Positions 7,847-13,316 of a stretch of DNA of 14,244 nucleotides are shown in pieces; the stretch's first letter is position 1, and each line of letters opens with the position of its first letter. Below the pieces are notes generated by a model, which saw only the letters and a program-made list of their open reading frames with translations, ran no database searches and was not told the DNA's origin. The stretch is from positions 1 to 14,244 of the forward strand of contig CALEIS010000129.1 in the NCBI GenBank assembly GCA_937877675.1, written 5' to 3'. A program made the position numbers and the translations under genes. Origin of the DNA: an uncultured Clostridia bacterium (GTDB lineage: Bacteria; Bacillota; Clostridia; Oscillospirales; Acutalibacteraceae).

Positions 7847-8385
7847 TTATAGAGCACCTCCGTGTTTTCTTTAATAAATTCAAGTATCCACTGTGAAATT
7901 TCATAACTGTCAAGTGGAACATCACCCAATATTGCTTTGATTTCACGAGTATCACAGACAAATTCCTTTCCGTTGACTGTATGTTTATAAACAAAGTCAC
8001 GGTCAGTATTCATTGTGATAAGCATCTGAATAGTGGAAGCCACATCACCAAGTGGTGTAAAATCAACACTATCCGTCTTGAAATAAGCCTTAACTTCAGT
8101 ACCAACACCGAGTTCTGATTTTATTTCAAGGCTACCACCCGTTTGCTCTGCTGCCATCTTAAAAAGCGGAATTCCCATACCAACCTTTCGAGTTGTCCTT
8201 GTTGTAAAGAATGGGTCAATAACACTTTTCACCTGTTCCTCACTCATACCCTTGCCATTATCATAAATTCCAATAAGCAAAGTGTGGTCAATAGTGTTTT
8301 CACTGACCTCAATAGTAATGAGTGGAGCACCGGCAGAGATTGAATTCTGAGCAATATCTAAAATATTAAGAGATAGTTCTCTCAT
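7843..8385 (-). CDS. HATPase_c (GHKL) ATP-binding protein in the hydrogenase operon
   Basis: A 180-residue protein with a histidine-kinase/anti-sigma type ATP-binding fold and no H-box or sensor domain. The N-box is DIAQNSISAGA (residues 10-20, N14), G1 is DNGKGM (42-47), an FFTTR motif of the F-box type is at 59-63, and G2 is GMGIPLFKMAAEQTGG (69-84). After the GHKL core, residues from about 105 to 180 form a short extension without a motif I recognise. No membrane segment is seen. It overlaps hydC by one base (TAATG) and the HndB-like gene by four (ATGA), so its translation is tied to both hydrogenase subunits. Small ATPases of this kind are found in clostridial hyd operons; the role is unknown to me and could be regulatory (a phosphorelay or serine-kinase module) or in assembly. 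Confidence 0.87.
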   Translation of the reverse strand: MRELSLNILDIAQNSISAGAPLITIEVSENTIDHTLLIGIYDNGKGMSEEQVKSVIDPFFTTRTTRKVGMGIPLFKMAAEQTGGSLEIKSELGVGTEVKAYFKTDSVDFTPLGDVASTIQMLITMNTDRDFVYKHTVNGKEFVCDTREIKAILGDVPLDSYEISQWILEFIKENTEVLYK

Positions 8386-8882
8386 TATGCCATGTATTTT
8401 TCAAGGATGCCTGGGATATCATCGCCAACAAGCTTACCGTAAACTTCATCGTTAACTGTAAGAACAGGAGCAAGACCACAAGCACCGATGCAACGGCAAG
8501 CTTCAAGAGAGAATTTACCGTCTGGTGTGCATTCATCAGGGCCGATACCGAGTTTTTCTGTGATTTTGTCAATAAGGTCCTGAGCACCCTTAACATAACA
8601 AGCTGTACCAAGACAAACTGAAATGTTGTACTGACCTTTTGGAGAAAGTGAGAACTGAGCGTAGAATGTTGATACTCCGTAAACTTTTTCAAGCGGAACA
8701 TCCATACCTTCAGCAATCATAACCTGAACCTCATAAGGAAGGTAACCGTAGATACCCTGTGCTTCCTGCATTACATGCATGAGCATACTTTTATCATCCT
8801 TATTTGCTTCAATGACAGCCTTAAGCTGTTCTTCTTGTTCCGGTGTTCCTGCAAATGGAATGGAACTTAATTTTTTGAGCAT
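8385..8882 (-). CDS. hydC: NuoE-like [2Fe-2S] subunit of the hydrogenase (HydC/HndA)
   Basis: A 165-residue small electron-transfer subunit that pairs with the NuoF-like HydB. The N-terminal helical part (GIYGYLPYEVQVMIAEGM...YGVSTFYAQF) and the thioredoxin-like [2Fe-2S] domain with C90/C95 (CLGTACYVKGA) and C131/C135 (CIGACGLAPVL) match NuoE/HydC fully, including all four ligands. AAAGGAGG lies about 10 bases upstream of the ATG. It is the first gene of the five-gene operon, overlapping the ATPase gene by one base. The order hydC, ATPase, HndB-like, hydB, hydA is that of clostridial NAD(H)-dependent [FeFe] hydrogenases. Confidence 0.95.
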   Translation of the reverse strand: MLKKLSSIPFAGTPEQEEQLKAVIEANKDDKSMLMHVMQEAQGIYGYLPYEVQVMIAEGMDVPLEKVYGVSTFYAQFSLSPKGQYNISVCLGTACYVKGAQDLIDKITEKLGIGPDECTPDGKFSLEACRCIGACGLAPVLTVNDEVYGKLVGDDIPGILEKYMA

Positions 8883-8910
8883 TTTGGAATTTCCTCCTTT
8901 GTTTGATTAT

Positions 8911-8925
8911 GGCAGAAAAACTGCC
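8911..8925 (-). other. Small hairpin in the hyd operon 5' leader
   Basis: A 5-bp GC-rich stem (GGCAG 8911-8915 with CTGCC 8921-8925) with a 5-base loop lies about 30 bases before the hydC ATG, inside the predicted leader. It may stabilise the mRNA; no riboswitch fold is recognised around it. Confidence 0.4.
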
Positions 8926-8975
8926 CTTGTTTAAAAATTTAATACCGTAATTTTCACACAACAGTACATGGTAAA

Positions 8976-8984
8976 ATTATAACA
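8976..8984 (-). promoter_or_regulatory. Candidate extended -10 promoter of the hyd operon
   Basis: On the minus strand the sequence reads TGTTATAAT, a perfect TATAAT with the extended TGn element. The -35 hexamer 17 bases upstream is poor (TAGATT), and an A/T-tract (9001-9014) lies behind it, as in UP elements. It would give a leader of roughly 85 bases before the hydC start. An imperfect AT-rich dyad at 9019-9047 lies further upstream. Confidence 0.6.
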
Positions 8985-9081
8985 AAATCGGCACAAAAAA
9001 TCTATCTTTTTTTTAACTTTGGTATCAATTATAAATAATTTTGGCAATTAGCACATAAAAAAAGCAATATTTTGGTGTTTA

Positions 9082-10383
9082 TTAACAATATTCTGTCACT
9101 TTTTCTAGTAAATTCACAGCTGTTTCAAGGCTTTCCTGCCCTACTGTTGCAAGGTCAAAAGCAATTTCAGGAAAATCAGTTTTATCGTTGGCAGAAATTA
9201 AAAGAATCCCCTCTTTTTTTGCTCTGTCACAAAACTCATTTGTGGACATGTCGATATTGAATTTACACTTGATATAAAGGGGTGAATTTGTCTTTAAAAT
9301 CTCCACTTTTTCTCCGAATTTTTCTACCAACAAGTCTGCAAGATTTTTCGATTTTTGTGCATAGATTTTTCTTGATTTTTTAATCTGCGAATTAAGGTGA
9401 CCGTCACGAATATAACTGCAAAGTGCTATTTGGTCTGCCTTTGAAACAGTCTGGTTATAAACATCCTTTTTCTGTTTATATTTCTCTGTAAGATTTGGTG
9501 GCAAAATCATAAAACTGATACGAATTGAGGGAAGTAAAAGCTTTGAAAATGTGCCTAAATACACAATGTTTTCCCCACCATTTAAACCCTGTAGTGATGG
9601 TGTTGGACGATTAAAATAACGGAATTCACTACCGTAATCATCCTCGATTATGAGCTTGTTATTCGCCCTTGCAAATTCGGTTAAATCAAATCTTTCCTTA
9701 ACACTCATAACATCCCCCCATCGGGTTGAATATGATGGTGAAACATAGATTATATTGCTTGTTTCTCGATTGTTATTAACCTTGAAACCATAGTCGTTAA
9801 AAATGGCTGTACCCTGACGATAAGACAAGTCGTCAAAACAGACTGACTTTTTGTTTTTTATCAATGGACACAGAATATTTAAAAGTGTCTGCACCCCTGC
9901 ACCGATTACAATATTTTCTTCAGAGCAAACACAGTTTCTTGTTTCTCTGGCGTACTTTGCAATCTCACAACGAAGGTCATATTCCCCCTGTGGGTCACCA
10001 TAAAAAAGCAATCTTTCTGTCTGTCGCAAAGCACTTTTCAAGTATCTTCGCCAGATGTCCATATTGAAACTTTCGGCATCAACACCAGTAGAAGAAAAGT
10101 CGTATAAAACTTTGTTTTTCTCATTGTCATTCTGGCTCTTTTTCTCTGTTTTTTTGTGTGAAACTCCACGTTTTGAAACATAATATCCACTTTGACTTTT
10201 CGGTACTATATAACCGTCATCACAAAGGCACATAAAGGCAAGTTCAACAGTTGTTTTGCTGACTCCCAATTCTTTTGAGCACCTACGGATTGAAGGTAAT
10301 TTTGTACCTTCGGTGAGTTTTCCGTCCTCTATTAAATTTTTGTAATAATCGTAAATCTGCATATACAATTTTTGATTTTTCAT
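9082..10383 (-). CDS. pdxR: MocR-family regulator (GntR HTH plus aminotransferase-like domain), PdxR-like
   Basis: MocR proteins join a GntR-type winged helix to a fold-type I aminotransferase domain that senses PLP; the PdxR branch controls vitamin B6 supply. Here the N-terminal ~70 residues hold the wHTH (GTKLPSIRRCSKELGVSKTTVELAF), then a Lys/Asp/Asn-rich linker (about 73-92), then the aminotransferase domain with IEDDYGSEFRYF and the PLP-binding Lys in YLGTFSKLLLPSIRISF (K281 counting from the ATG at 10383). The family usually has EDDYDSEFR, so one Asp is Gly, and the SPSYSTRWGD stretch is also divergent from the usual PSHQ-PTG pattern. AAGGGG is 10 bases from this ATG and 7 from an in-frame GTG at 10386, so either start is possible. 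It is divergent from pyridoxal kinase with an intergenic region of about 100 bases, which supports the PdxR call. Confidence 0.85.
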   Translation of the reverse strand: MKNQKLYMQIYDYYKNLIEDGKLTEGTKLPSIRRCSKELGVSKTTVELAFMCLCDDGYIVPKSQSGYYVSKRGVSHKKTEKKSQNDNEKNKVLYDFSSTGVDAESFNMDIWRRYLKSALRQTERLLFYGDPQGEYDLRCEIAKYARETRNCVCSEENIVIGAGVQTLLNILCPLIKNKKSVCFDDLSYRQGTAIFNDYGFKVNNNRETSNIIYVSPSYSTRWGDVMSVKERFDLTEFARANNKLIIEDDYGSEFRYFNRPTPSLQGLNGGENIVYLGTFSKLLLPSIRISFMILPPNLTEKYKQKKDVYNQTVSKADQIALCSYIRDGHLNSQIKKSRKIYAQKSKNLADLLVEKFGEKVEILKTNSPLYIKCKFNIDMSTNEFCDRAKKEGILLISANDKTDFPEIAFDLATVGQESLETAVNLLEKVTEYC

Positions 10384-10440
10384 CACAAACTGTCCCCTTA
10401 AAAATTCTAAAATTTGTATATTTTATTAAAGACACTTTTA

Positions 10441-10454
10441 GTATATTATATACT
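10441..10454 (+). promoter_or_regulatory. Palindrome and candidate -10 in the divergent pdx control region
   Basis: GTATATTATATAC (10441-10453) is a perfect 13-base palindrome. TATACT at 10449-10454 is a plausible plus-strand -10 for pdxK, with only a weak -35 (TTAAAG, 10426-10431). A regulator bound here would cover both promoters. Being AT-only inside, the palindrome could be fortuitous. Confidence 0.4.
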
Positions 10455-10473
10455 CATTAAATTCACAAATCAA
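10445..10473 (-). promoter_or_regulatory. Promoter of the MocR regulator gene
   Basis: On the minus strand TTGATT (10468-10473) is followed after 17 bases by a perfect TATAAT (10445-10450). The -35 overlaps the ribosome binding site of the divergent pdxK, and the -10 sits in the palindrome at 10441-10453, so the two promoters share sequence. Confidence 0.65.
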
Positions 10474-10485
10474 GGGGTGAAATAT

Positions 10486-11310
10486 GTGAAAAAAGTCGCA
10501 GTTATAAATGACCTTTCAGGATTCGGAAAATGCTCACTTACTGTGTCACTTCCAATTCTCTCGGCTTTAGGTCTTGAGTGCAATCCGATACCAACTGCAA
10601 TCCTTTCAAATCAGACGGGTTATGACAATTTTCACTTAGTTGACTTTACCGAGCATTTAACCCCATACATCGATATGTGGAAAAAGCAAGATGCCAGTTT
10701 CGACGCAATTTTAACAGGCTATCTCGGAAGCGAAAAACAGGTTGATATTATCCTTGATTTTATCGACCATTTCGGTAAAAATTCACTCACTTTTGTTGAC
10801 CCCGTTATGGCTGATGACGGTGTGCTTTATGACACCTATGACGACAAACTTTGTGAAAAAGTGAAATTGCTTACACAAAAAGCAAACATTATCACACCCA
10901 ATCTTACAGAATTGTGTATTCTCTGTGGTGCAGATTACAATATACTTTGCAGAGAAAACAACATAGAAAAAGTATCTGAATTGGCAAAATCCTTGCTTAC
11001 AGAAACCACCAAAACTGTCGTTGTTACTGGTGTGAAAACCAACGAAGAAATCTTCAATGTTATTGTCACAAAAAATAACACAAAGGTTGTGAAATCAACA
11101 CTTTTGAAAGGTAGTTACTCAGGCACAGGCGATATTTTTTCAAGTGTGGTATGTGGTGGAGTTACAATGGGTATGGATGTGTTTGATGCTGTTACTCTTG
11201 CCACAGATTTCATTTATTGCTCAATAAAAAACACCCCGACTGACCTTGACTATGAGCCAAACGGAGTGAATTTTCAAAAGTACTTGGAGATGCTTATAAA
11301 TGCGAAATAA
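10486..11310 (+). CDS. pdxK: Pyridoxal/pyridoxamine kinase (PfkB/ThiD-like fold)
   Basis: Phosphorylates B6 vitamers (pyridoxal, pyridoxine, pyridoxamine) with ATP in the salvage pathway to PLP. The 274-residue protein begins VAVINDLSGFGKCSLTVSLPIL, the usual start of bacterial PdxK, has TGYLGS (77-82), DPVMADDG (105-112), TPNLTE (137-142) and the ribokinase-type catalytic anion-hole motif GTGD (213-216, with D216 the base). I chose the GTG at 10486 because AAGGGGTGA ends 5 bases before it; the frame continues upstream to 10414, but that N-terminal stretch crosses the promoter and ribosome binding site. The downstream S-component gene overlaps its end by 11 bases. The divergent MocR regulator suggests control by PLP level. 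Confidence 0.93.
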   Translation: MKKVAVINDLSGFGKCSLTVSLPILSALGLECNPIPTAILSNQTGYDNFHLVDFTEHLTPYIDMWKKQDASFDAILTGYLGSEKQVDIILDFIDHFGKNSLTFVDPVMADDGVLYDTYDDKLCEKVKLLTQKANIITPNLTELCILCGADYNILCRENNIEKVSELAKSLLTETTKTVVVTGVKTNEEIFNVIVTKNNTKVVKSTLLKGSYSGTGDIFSSVVCGGVTMGMDVFDAVTLATDFIYCSIKNTPTDLDYEPNGVNFQKYLEMLINAK

Positions 11311-11827
11311 AAAACCAATTTTCAAAATAACAAACACAGGAATCTTTGCTACAATCATCTTACTTTCAACAATGCTTATTAAATTTTCAACAGGACTAGG
11401 TGAAGGGTATATTCACTTGGGAGATTGCTTTATTTATCTTTCGGCTTGTATCCTCCCATTTCCCTATTGTCTTGTTGCAAGTGCCATCGGTGGAGCATTG
11501 GCAGATATTTTAGGTGGATATGCTGTGTGGGCAATTCCTACTGCTATTATAAAAATCTTAATTGCATTACCTTTTATGCTTATGTGCAGAAAGAATAAAA
11601 CCCAAAAAATATTGAATGTAAAAGTCGCATTGATGACCATCATTTCAGGTGTTATTTCAATGCTGGGATATTTTGTTGCTGAGTGTGTCCTCTATTCAGT
11701 TGCATCGGCAACACTTTCGATAATCGGCAACACAATTCAGGCGGTTGCAAGTGGAATTTTGTTTATAATAATTGCATCTGCACTTGATAAAATGAATTTT
11801 AAATCTCATGTTTTTAAAGGAGTTTAA
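11300..11827 (+). CDS. ECF transporter S component, probably for a B6 vitamer
   Basis: A 175-residue integral membrane protein with about six hydrophobic segments, acting as the substrate-binding subunit of an energy-coupling-factor transporter. The pattern GEGYIHLGDCFIYLSACILPFPYCLVA, followed by GGALADILGGYAVW, is typical of the riboflavin-transporter-like S-component superfamily. No EcfA, EcfA' or EcfT genes are beside it, so it would rely on a shared energising module encoded elsewhere (group II arrangement). Its overlap with pdxK and the divergent PdxR-like gene make pyridoxine or pyridoxal the likely substrate; a hydroxymethylpyrimidine-type ligand cannot be excluded from sequence. TTGGAG lies 10 bases upstream of the ATG. 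Confidence 0.85.
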   Translation: MRNKKPIFKITNTGIFATIILLSTMLIKFSTGLGEGYIHLGDCFIYLSACILPFPYCLVASAIGGALADILGGYAVWAIPTAIIKILIALPFMLMCRKNKTQKILNVKVALMTIISGVISMLGYFVAECVLYSVASATLSIIGNTIQAVASGILFIIIASALDKMNFKSHVFKGV

Positions 11828-11828
11828 T

Positions 11829-12434
11829 ATGACTGATATTGTTTATACTTATGGAAATCAGGCTTACTTGAATATTACAAACGCTTGTCCTTGCAGATGC
11901 ACTTTTTGCATCCGTAACAATGGTGACAGCGTTGGTGAGGCAACTACACTTTGGTTTGACCACAACCCAACTATTGACGAAATCAAGGCTGAAATTGACA
12001 AATTTGACTTTTCAAAATACAACAATTCAATTATCATCTGTGGTTATGGTGAGCCAACTTGTGCACTCGACAATATGATTGAAGCTTGTAAGCATTTAAA
12101 GAGCAAGGGAATTAACATTCGTCTTAATACAAACGGACTTTCAGACCTTATTAATAAGAGAGAAACTGCAAAGGAAATTTGCGAAGTTGTTGACTCTGTT
12201 TCAATTAGCCTTAATGCACCTACAAAAGAAAAATACAACGAGGTTACAAGACCTTCCTTCGGTGAAAAATCATTTGATGCCATGTTAAAATTTGCAAAAG
12301 AATGTAAGGAATATGGTACACCCGTTAAACTCACTGTTGTTGATGTAATTAGCAAAGAAGATATTGAGGATTGTAAGAAACTTTGTGAAGAAATAGACAT
12401 TCCATTGAGAGTAAGAGAATATACAGCTGAATGA
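11829..12434 (+). CDS. Radical SAM protein, TatD-linked type
   Basis: A 201-residue short radical SAM enzyme. The SAM/[4Fe-4S] motif CPCRCTFC gives C20/C24/C27 in CX3CX2C spacing, with an additional C22; the neighbourhood ITNACPCRCTFCIRNNGDSVG and a following CGYGEPT (the GGE-like SAM-binding motif) resemble the radical SAM family usually named for its linkage to TatD nucleases. NTNGLSD and SISLNAP are further TIM-barrel strand motifs. Only the core barrel is present, with no auxiliary cluster domain. ATG 11829 is supported by AAAGGAG 7 bases upstream and begins one base after the S-component stop, so it belongs to the B6 operon. No TatD gene is in the window. Reaction and substrate are unknown to me. 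Confidence 0.85.
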   Translation: MTDIVYTYGNQAYLNITNACPCRCTFCIRNNGDSVGEATTLWFDHNPTIDEIKAEIDKFDFSKYNNSIIICGYGEPTCALDNMIEACKHLKSKGINIRLNTNGLSDLINKRETAKEICEVVDSVSISLNAPTKEKYNEVTRPSFGEKSFDAMLKFAKECKEYGTPVKLTVVDVISKEDIEDCKKLCEEIDIPLRVREYTAE

Positions 12435-12447
12435 TTTAAGTATATAG

Positions 12448-12480
12448 AAAAATCCCCAAGGTTTTGCCTTGGGGATTTTT
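12448..12480 (+). terminator. Rho-independent terminator of the pdxK operon (bidirectional)
   Basis: A perfect 14-bp stem (12448-12461 with 12467-12480) with a TTTTG loop; the arms begin with AAAAA and end with TTTTT, so U-tracts form on both strands. It follows the radical SAM stop by 13 bases and also serves the convergent small gene that ends at 12519. Confidence 0.95.
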
Positions 12481-12518
12481 CTGTGTGAAAGGATATTTTT
12501 TATGACAACCAAAAACTA

Positions 12519-12761
12519 TTATGCTACTGTTGTTTCAAATTCAGGAGTTCTTGAATTCACTGTGTGCAAGTGAAGGTGTTCTCCTCTTGCCACTGCCTTC
12601 TTATGATTTCTGATACGGATTGCACGACGGATGTTGCCAACCACAATTCTTTTAACCGCCTGTTCAAATGCGATAACTTTTTCTTCGTGCATAAAGCCAT
12701 ATACCAAAAGGATTCCTACTGCGAGTTCTATTAAAGTTGTAATTGCGAATGTTGCTGACAT
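12519..12761 (-). CDS. Small single-pass membrane protein, unknown function, candidate SOS gene
   Basis: An 80-residue protein that I do not recognise by family. Residues about 5-22 (FAITTLIELAVGILLVYG) form one hydrophobic helix; it is followed by FMHEEKVIAFEQAVKRIVV and a basic stretch (RRAIRIRNHKK), so by the positive-inside rule the C-terminus should be cytoplasmic. The tail is hydrophilic with a His-rich HLHLH. GGAGGT lies 8 bases upstream of the ATG, and a strong promoter with a perfect GAAC-N4-GTTC operator lies within 100 bases, so it is a real, regulated gene. Size, topology and SOS-type control recall the small SOS cell-division inhibitors (YneA, SidA), but there is no LysM domain and no sequence similarity that I can see. 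Confidence 0.8.
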   Translation of the reverse strand: MSATFAITTLIELAVGILLVYGFMHEEKVIAFEQAVKRIVVGNIRRAIRIRNHKKAVARGEHLHLHTVNSRTPEFETTVA

Positions 12762-12808
12762 AAAATCAACCTCCGATTTATTTAAACTATTTTTTACCGA
12801 ACAAACTG

Positions 12809-12820
12809 GAACAAATGTTC
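12809..12820. promoter_or_regulatory. LexA-type (SOS) operator
   Basis: GAACAAATGTTC is a perfect match to the core GAAC-N4-GTTC of Gram-positive LexA boxes (consensus CGAACATATGTTCG). It lies just downstream of the predicted start point of the 80-residue protein gene, where a bound repressor would block the polymerase. A half-matching copy, ACAAATGTTCGG (12862-12873), abuts the -35, and another half site CCGAAC is at 12797-12802. Confidence 0.65.
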
Positions 12821-12832
12821 TTTACAAGTCAT

Positions 12833-12860
12833 ATTATAGACGTTTTTTTACAAAAGTCAA
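12833..12860 (-). promoter_or_regulatory. Strong promoter of the 80-residue membrane protein gene
   Basis: On the minus strand TTGACT (12855-12860) is followed after 16 bases by a perfect TATAAT (12833-12838). The start point would be near 12826, leaving a leader of about 65 bases before the ATG at 12761. Confidence 0.8.
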
Positions 12861-12955
12861 TACAAATGTTCGGAAAATTTTATATTTTCAGTCCGTTTTT
12901 ACGGACATAATTTGTAGTGTTTTGTAATACTTTTCCTTCTGTAAGTTTATATTAA

Positions 12956-12998
12956 CACAACATATTGTGGTTGTCAATATATTTTTATACAATATATT
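12956..12998. promoter_or_regulatory. Promoter-like hexamers with an adjoining near-palindrome
   Basis: On the minus strand a consensus TTGACA (12972-12977) is followed after 17 bases by TAATAT; on the plus strand TTGTCA (12971-12976) is followed after 16 bases by TATATT. CACAACATATTGTG (12956-12969) lies between the minus-strand hexamers. A minus-strand transcript would add a long leader to the small membrane protein gene. In such AT-rich DNA some of this may be chance. Confidence 0.35.
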
Positions 12999-13075
12999 TG
13001 ATTTCTAATAAACTTTACTGTTTTTTGAGTCGAATTTATTATTTTGTTCGACAAATTGGAGTTTATCGATTTGAA

Positions 13076-13110
13076 TGCAAAATGCAAAGCGCAAAGTGCA
13101 AAGTGCAAAA
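13076..13110. repeat. Five tandem copies of a 7-bp repeat (TGCAAAR)
   Basis: Units TGCAAAA, TGCAAAG, CGCAAAG, TGCAAAG and TGCAAAA run without gaps. Short heptamer arrays of this kind occur in intergenic DNA of gut clostridia. The copies differ at one or two positions, so it is not a freshly expanded repeat. It is too short for a CRISPR array. Confidence 0.85.
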
Positions 13111-13125
13111 TGTCGGAACTGCGTT

Positions 13126-13157
13126 GCAATTATAATTGCCTCCCTCGTCAGAGGGAG
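13126..13157. repeat. Palindrome plus GC-rich hairpin, likely part of a dispersed repeat
   Basis: GCAATTATAATTGC (13126-13139) is a perfect 14-base palindrome. It is immediately followed by a perfect 7-bp hairpin CTCCCTC-GTCA-GAGGGAG (13140-13157), GC-rich in an AT-rich setting. The hairpin motif resembles one I remember as recurring between genes in Ruminococcus-like genomes; this is recollection, not a search. There is no U-tract after it, so a simple terminator is unlikely. Confidence 0.65.
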
Positions 13158-13223
13158 CCGAAAAAGAGAAAGTCAAAGACCCCGATAAATTCAAATTTAC
13201 AAACGAAAAATAATGAAAAAATA

Positions 13224-13251
13224 TTGAAAATACTATTTATTATTTTATAAA
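13224..13251 (+). promoter_or_regulatory. Candidate obgE promoter
   Basis: TTGAAA (13224-13229) and TATAAA (13246-13251) are 16 bases apart, giving a leader of roughly 60 bases before the obgE ATG. Confidence 0.6.
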
Positions 13252-13316
13252 AATAGTGTAGAATAATAAGGATAATGGGAAATTATATATAATTGTATTA
13301 CTTACGAGGTAAAATT

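Larger units (their letters stand above)
12762..13316. other. Long AT-rich intergenic region upstream of obgE
   Basis: About 555 bases without a credible protein gene. From left to right it holds the promoter and operator of the small membrane protein gene, a 6-bp hairpin with TTTT loop (12891-12906), a near-palindrome CACAACATATTGTG (12956-12969) beside promoter-like hexamers on both strands, a loose GTCGAA/TTCGAC inverted repeat (13029-13052), the heptamer and hairpin repeat (13076-13157), and the obgE promoter. No tRNA, riboswitch or known RNA is recognised. Confidence 0.7.

Noticed and set aside
8951..8970. Possible Rex operator downstream of the hyd -10 (TTGTGTGAAAAT on the minus strand)
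   Set aside because: Only one half resembles the TTGTGAA...TTCACAA consensus; the second half is absent.
9041..9081. Rho-independent terminator after the MocR gene
   Set aside because: A T-run exists on the minus strand (9057-9063), but the only possible stem is a weak AATATT/AATATT pairing; not convincing.
12502..12573. Short open frame (about 23 codons) on the plus strand, with AAAGGA 8 bases upstream, just after the pdxK operon terminator
   Set aside because: It lies behind a strong terminator, overlaps the end of the minus-strand small protein gene and has no promoter of its own; the ribosome-site match is probably chance.
12891..12906. Hairpin GTCCGT-TTTT-ACGGAC as a terminator
   Set aside because: The stem is only 6 bp, no U-tract follows on either strand, and no gene ends beside it.
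13076..13157. CRISPR-like repeat array
   Set aside because: The repeats are 7 bp with no spacers, and no cas gene is nearby.
13044..13250. Open frame of 68 codons on the plus strand over the heptamer repeat
   Set aside because: It starts with TTG, is composed largely of repeat-derived Cys/Lys-rich sequence, has no ribosome binding site and covers the obgE promoter region.
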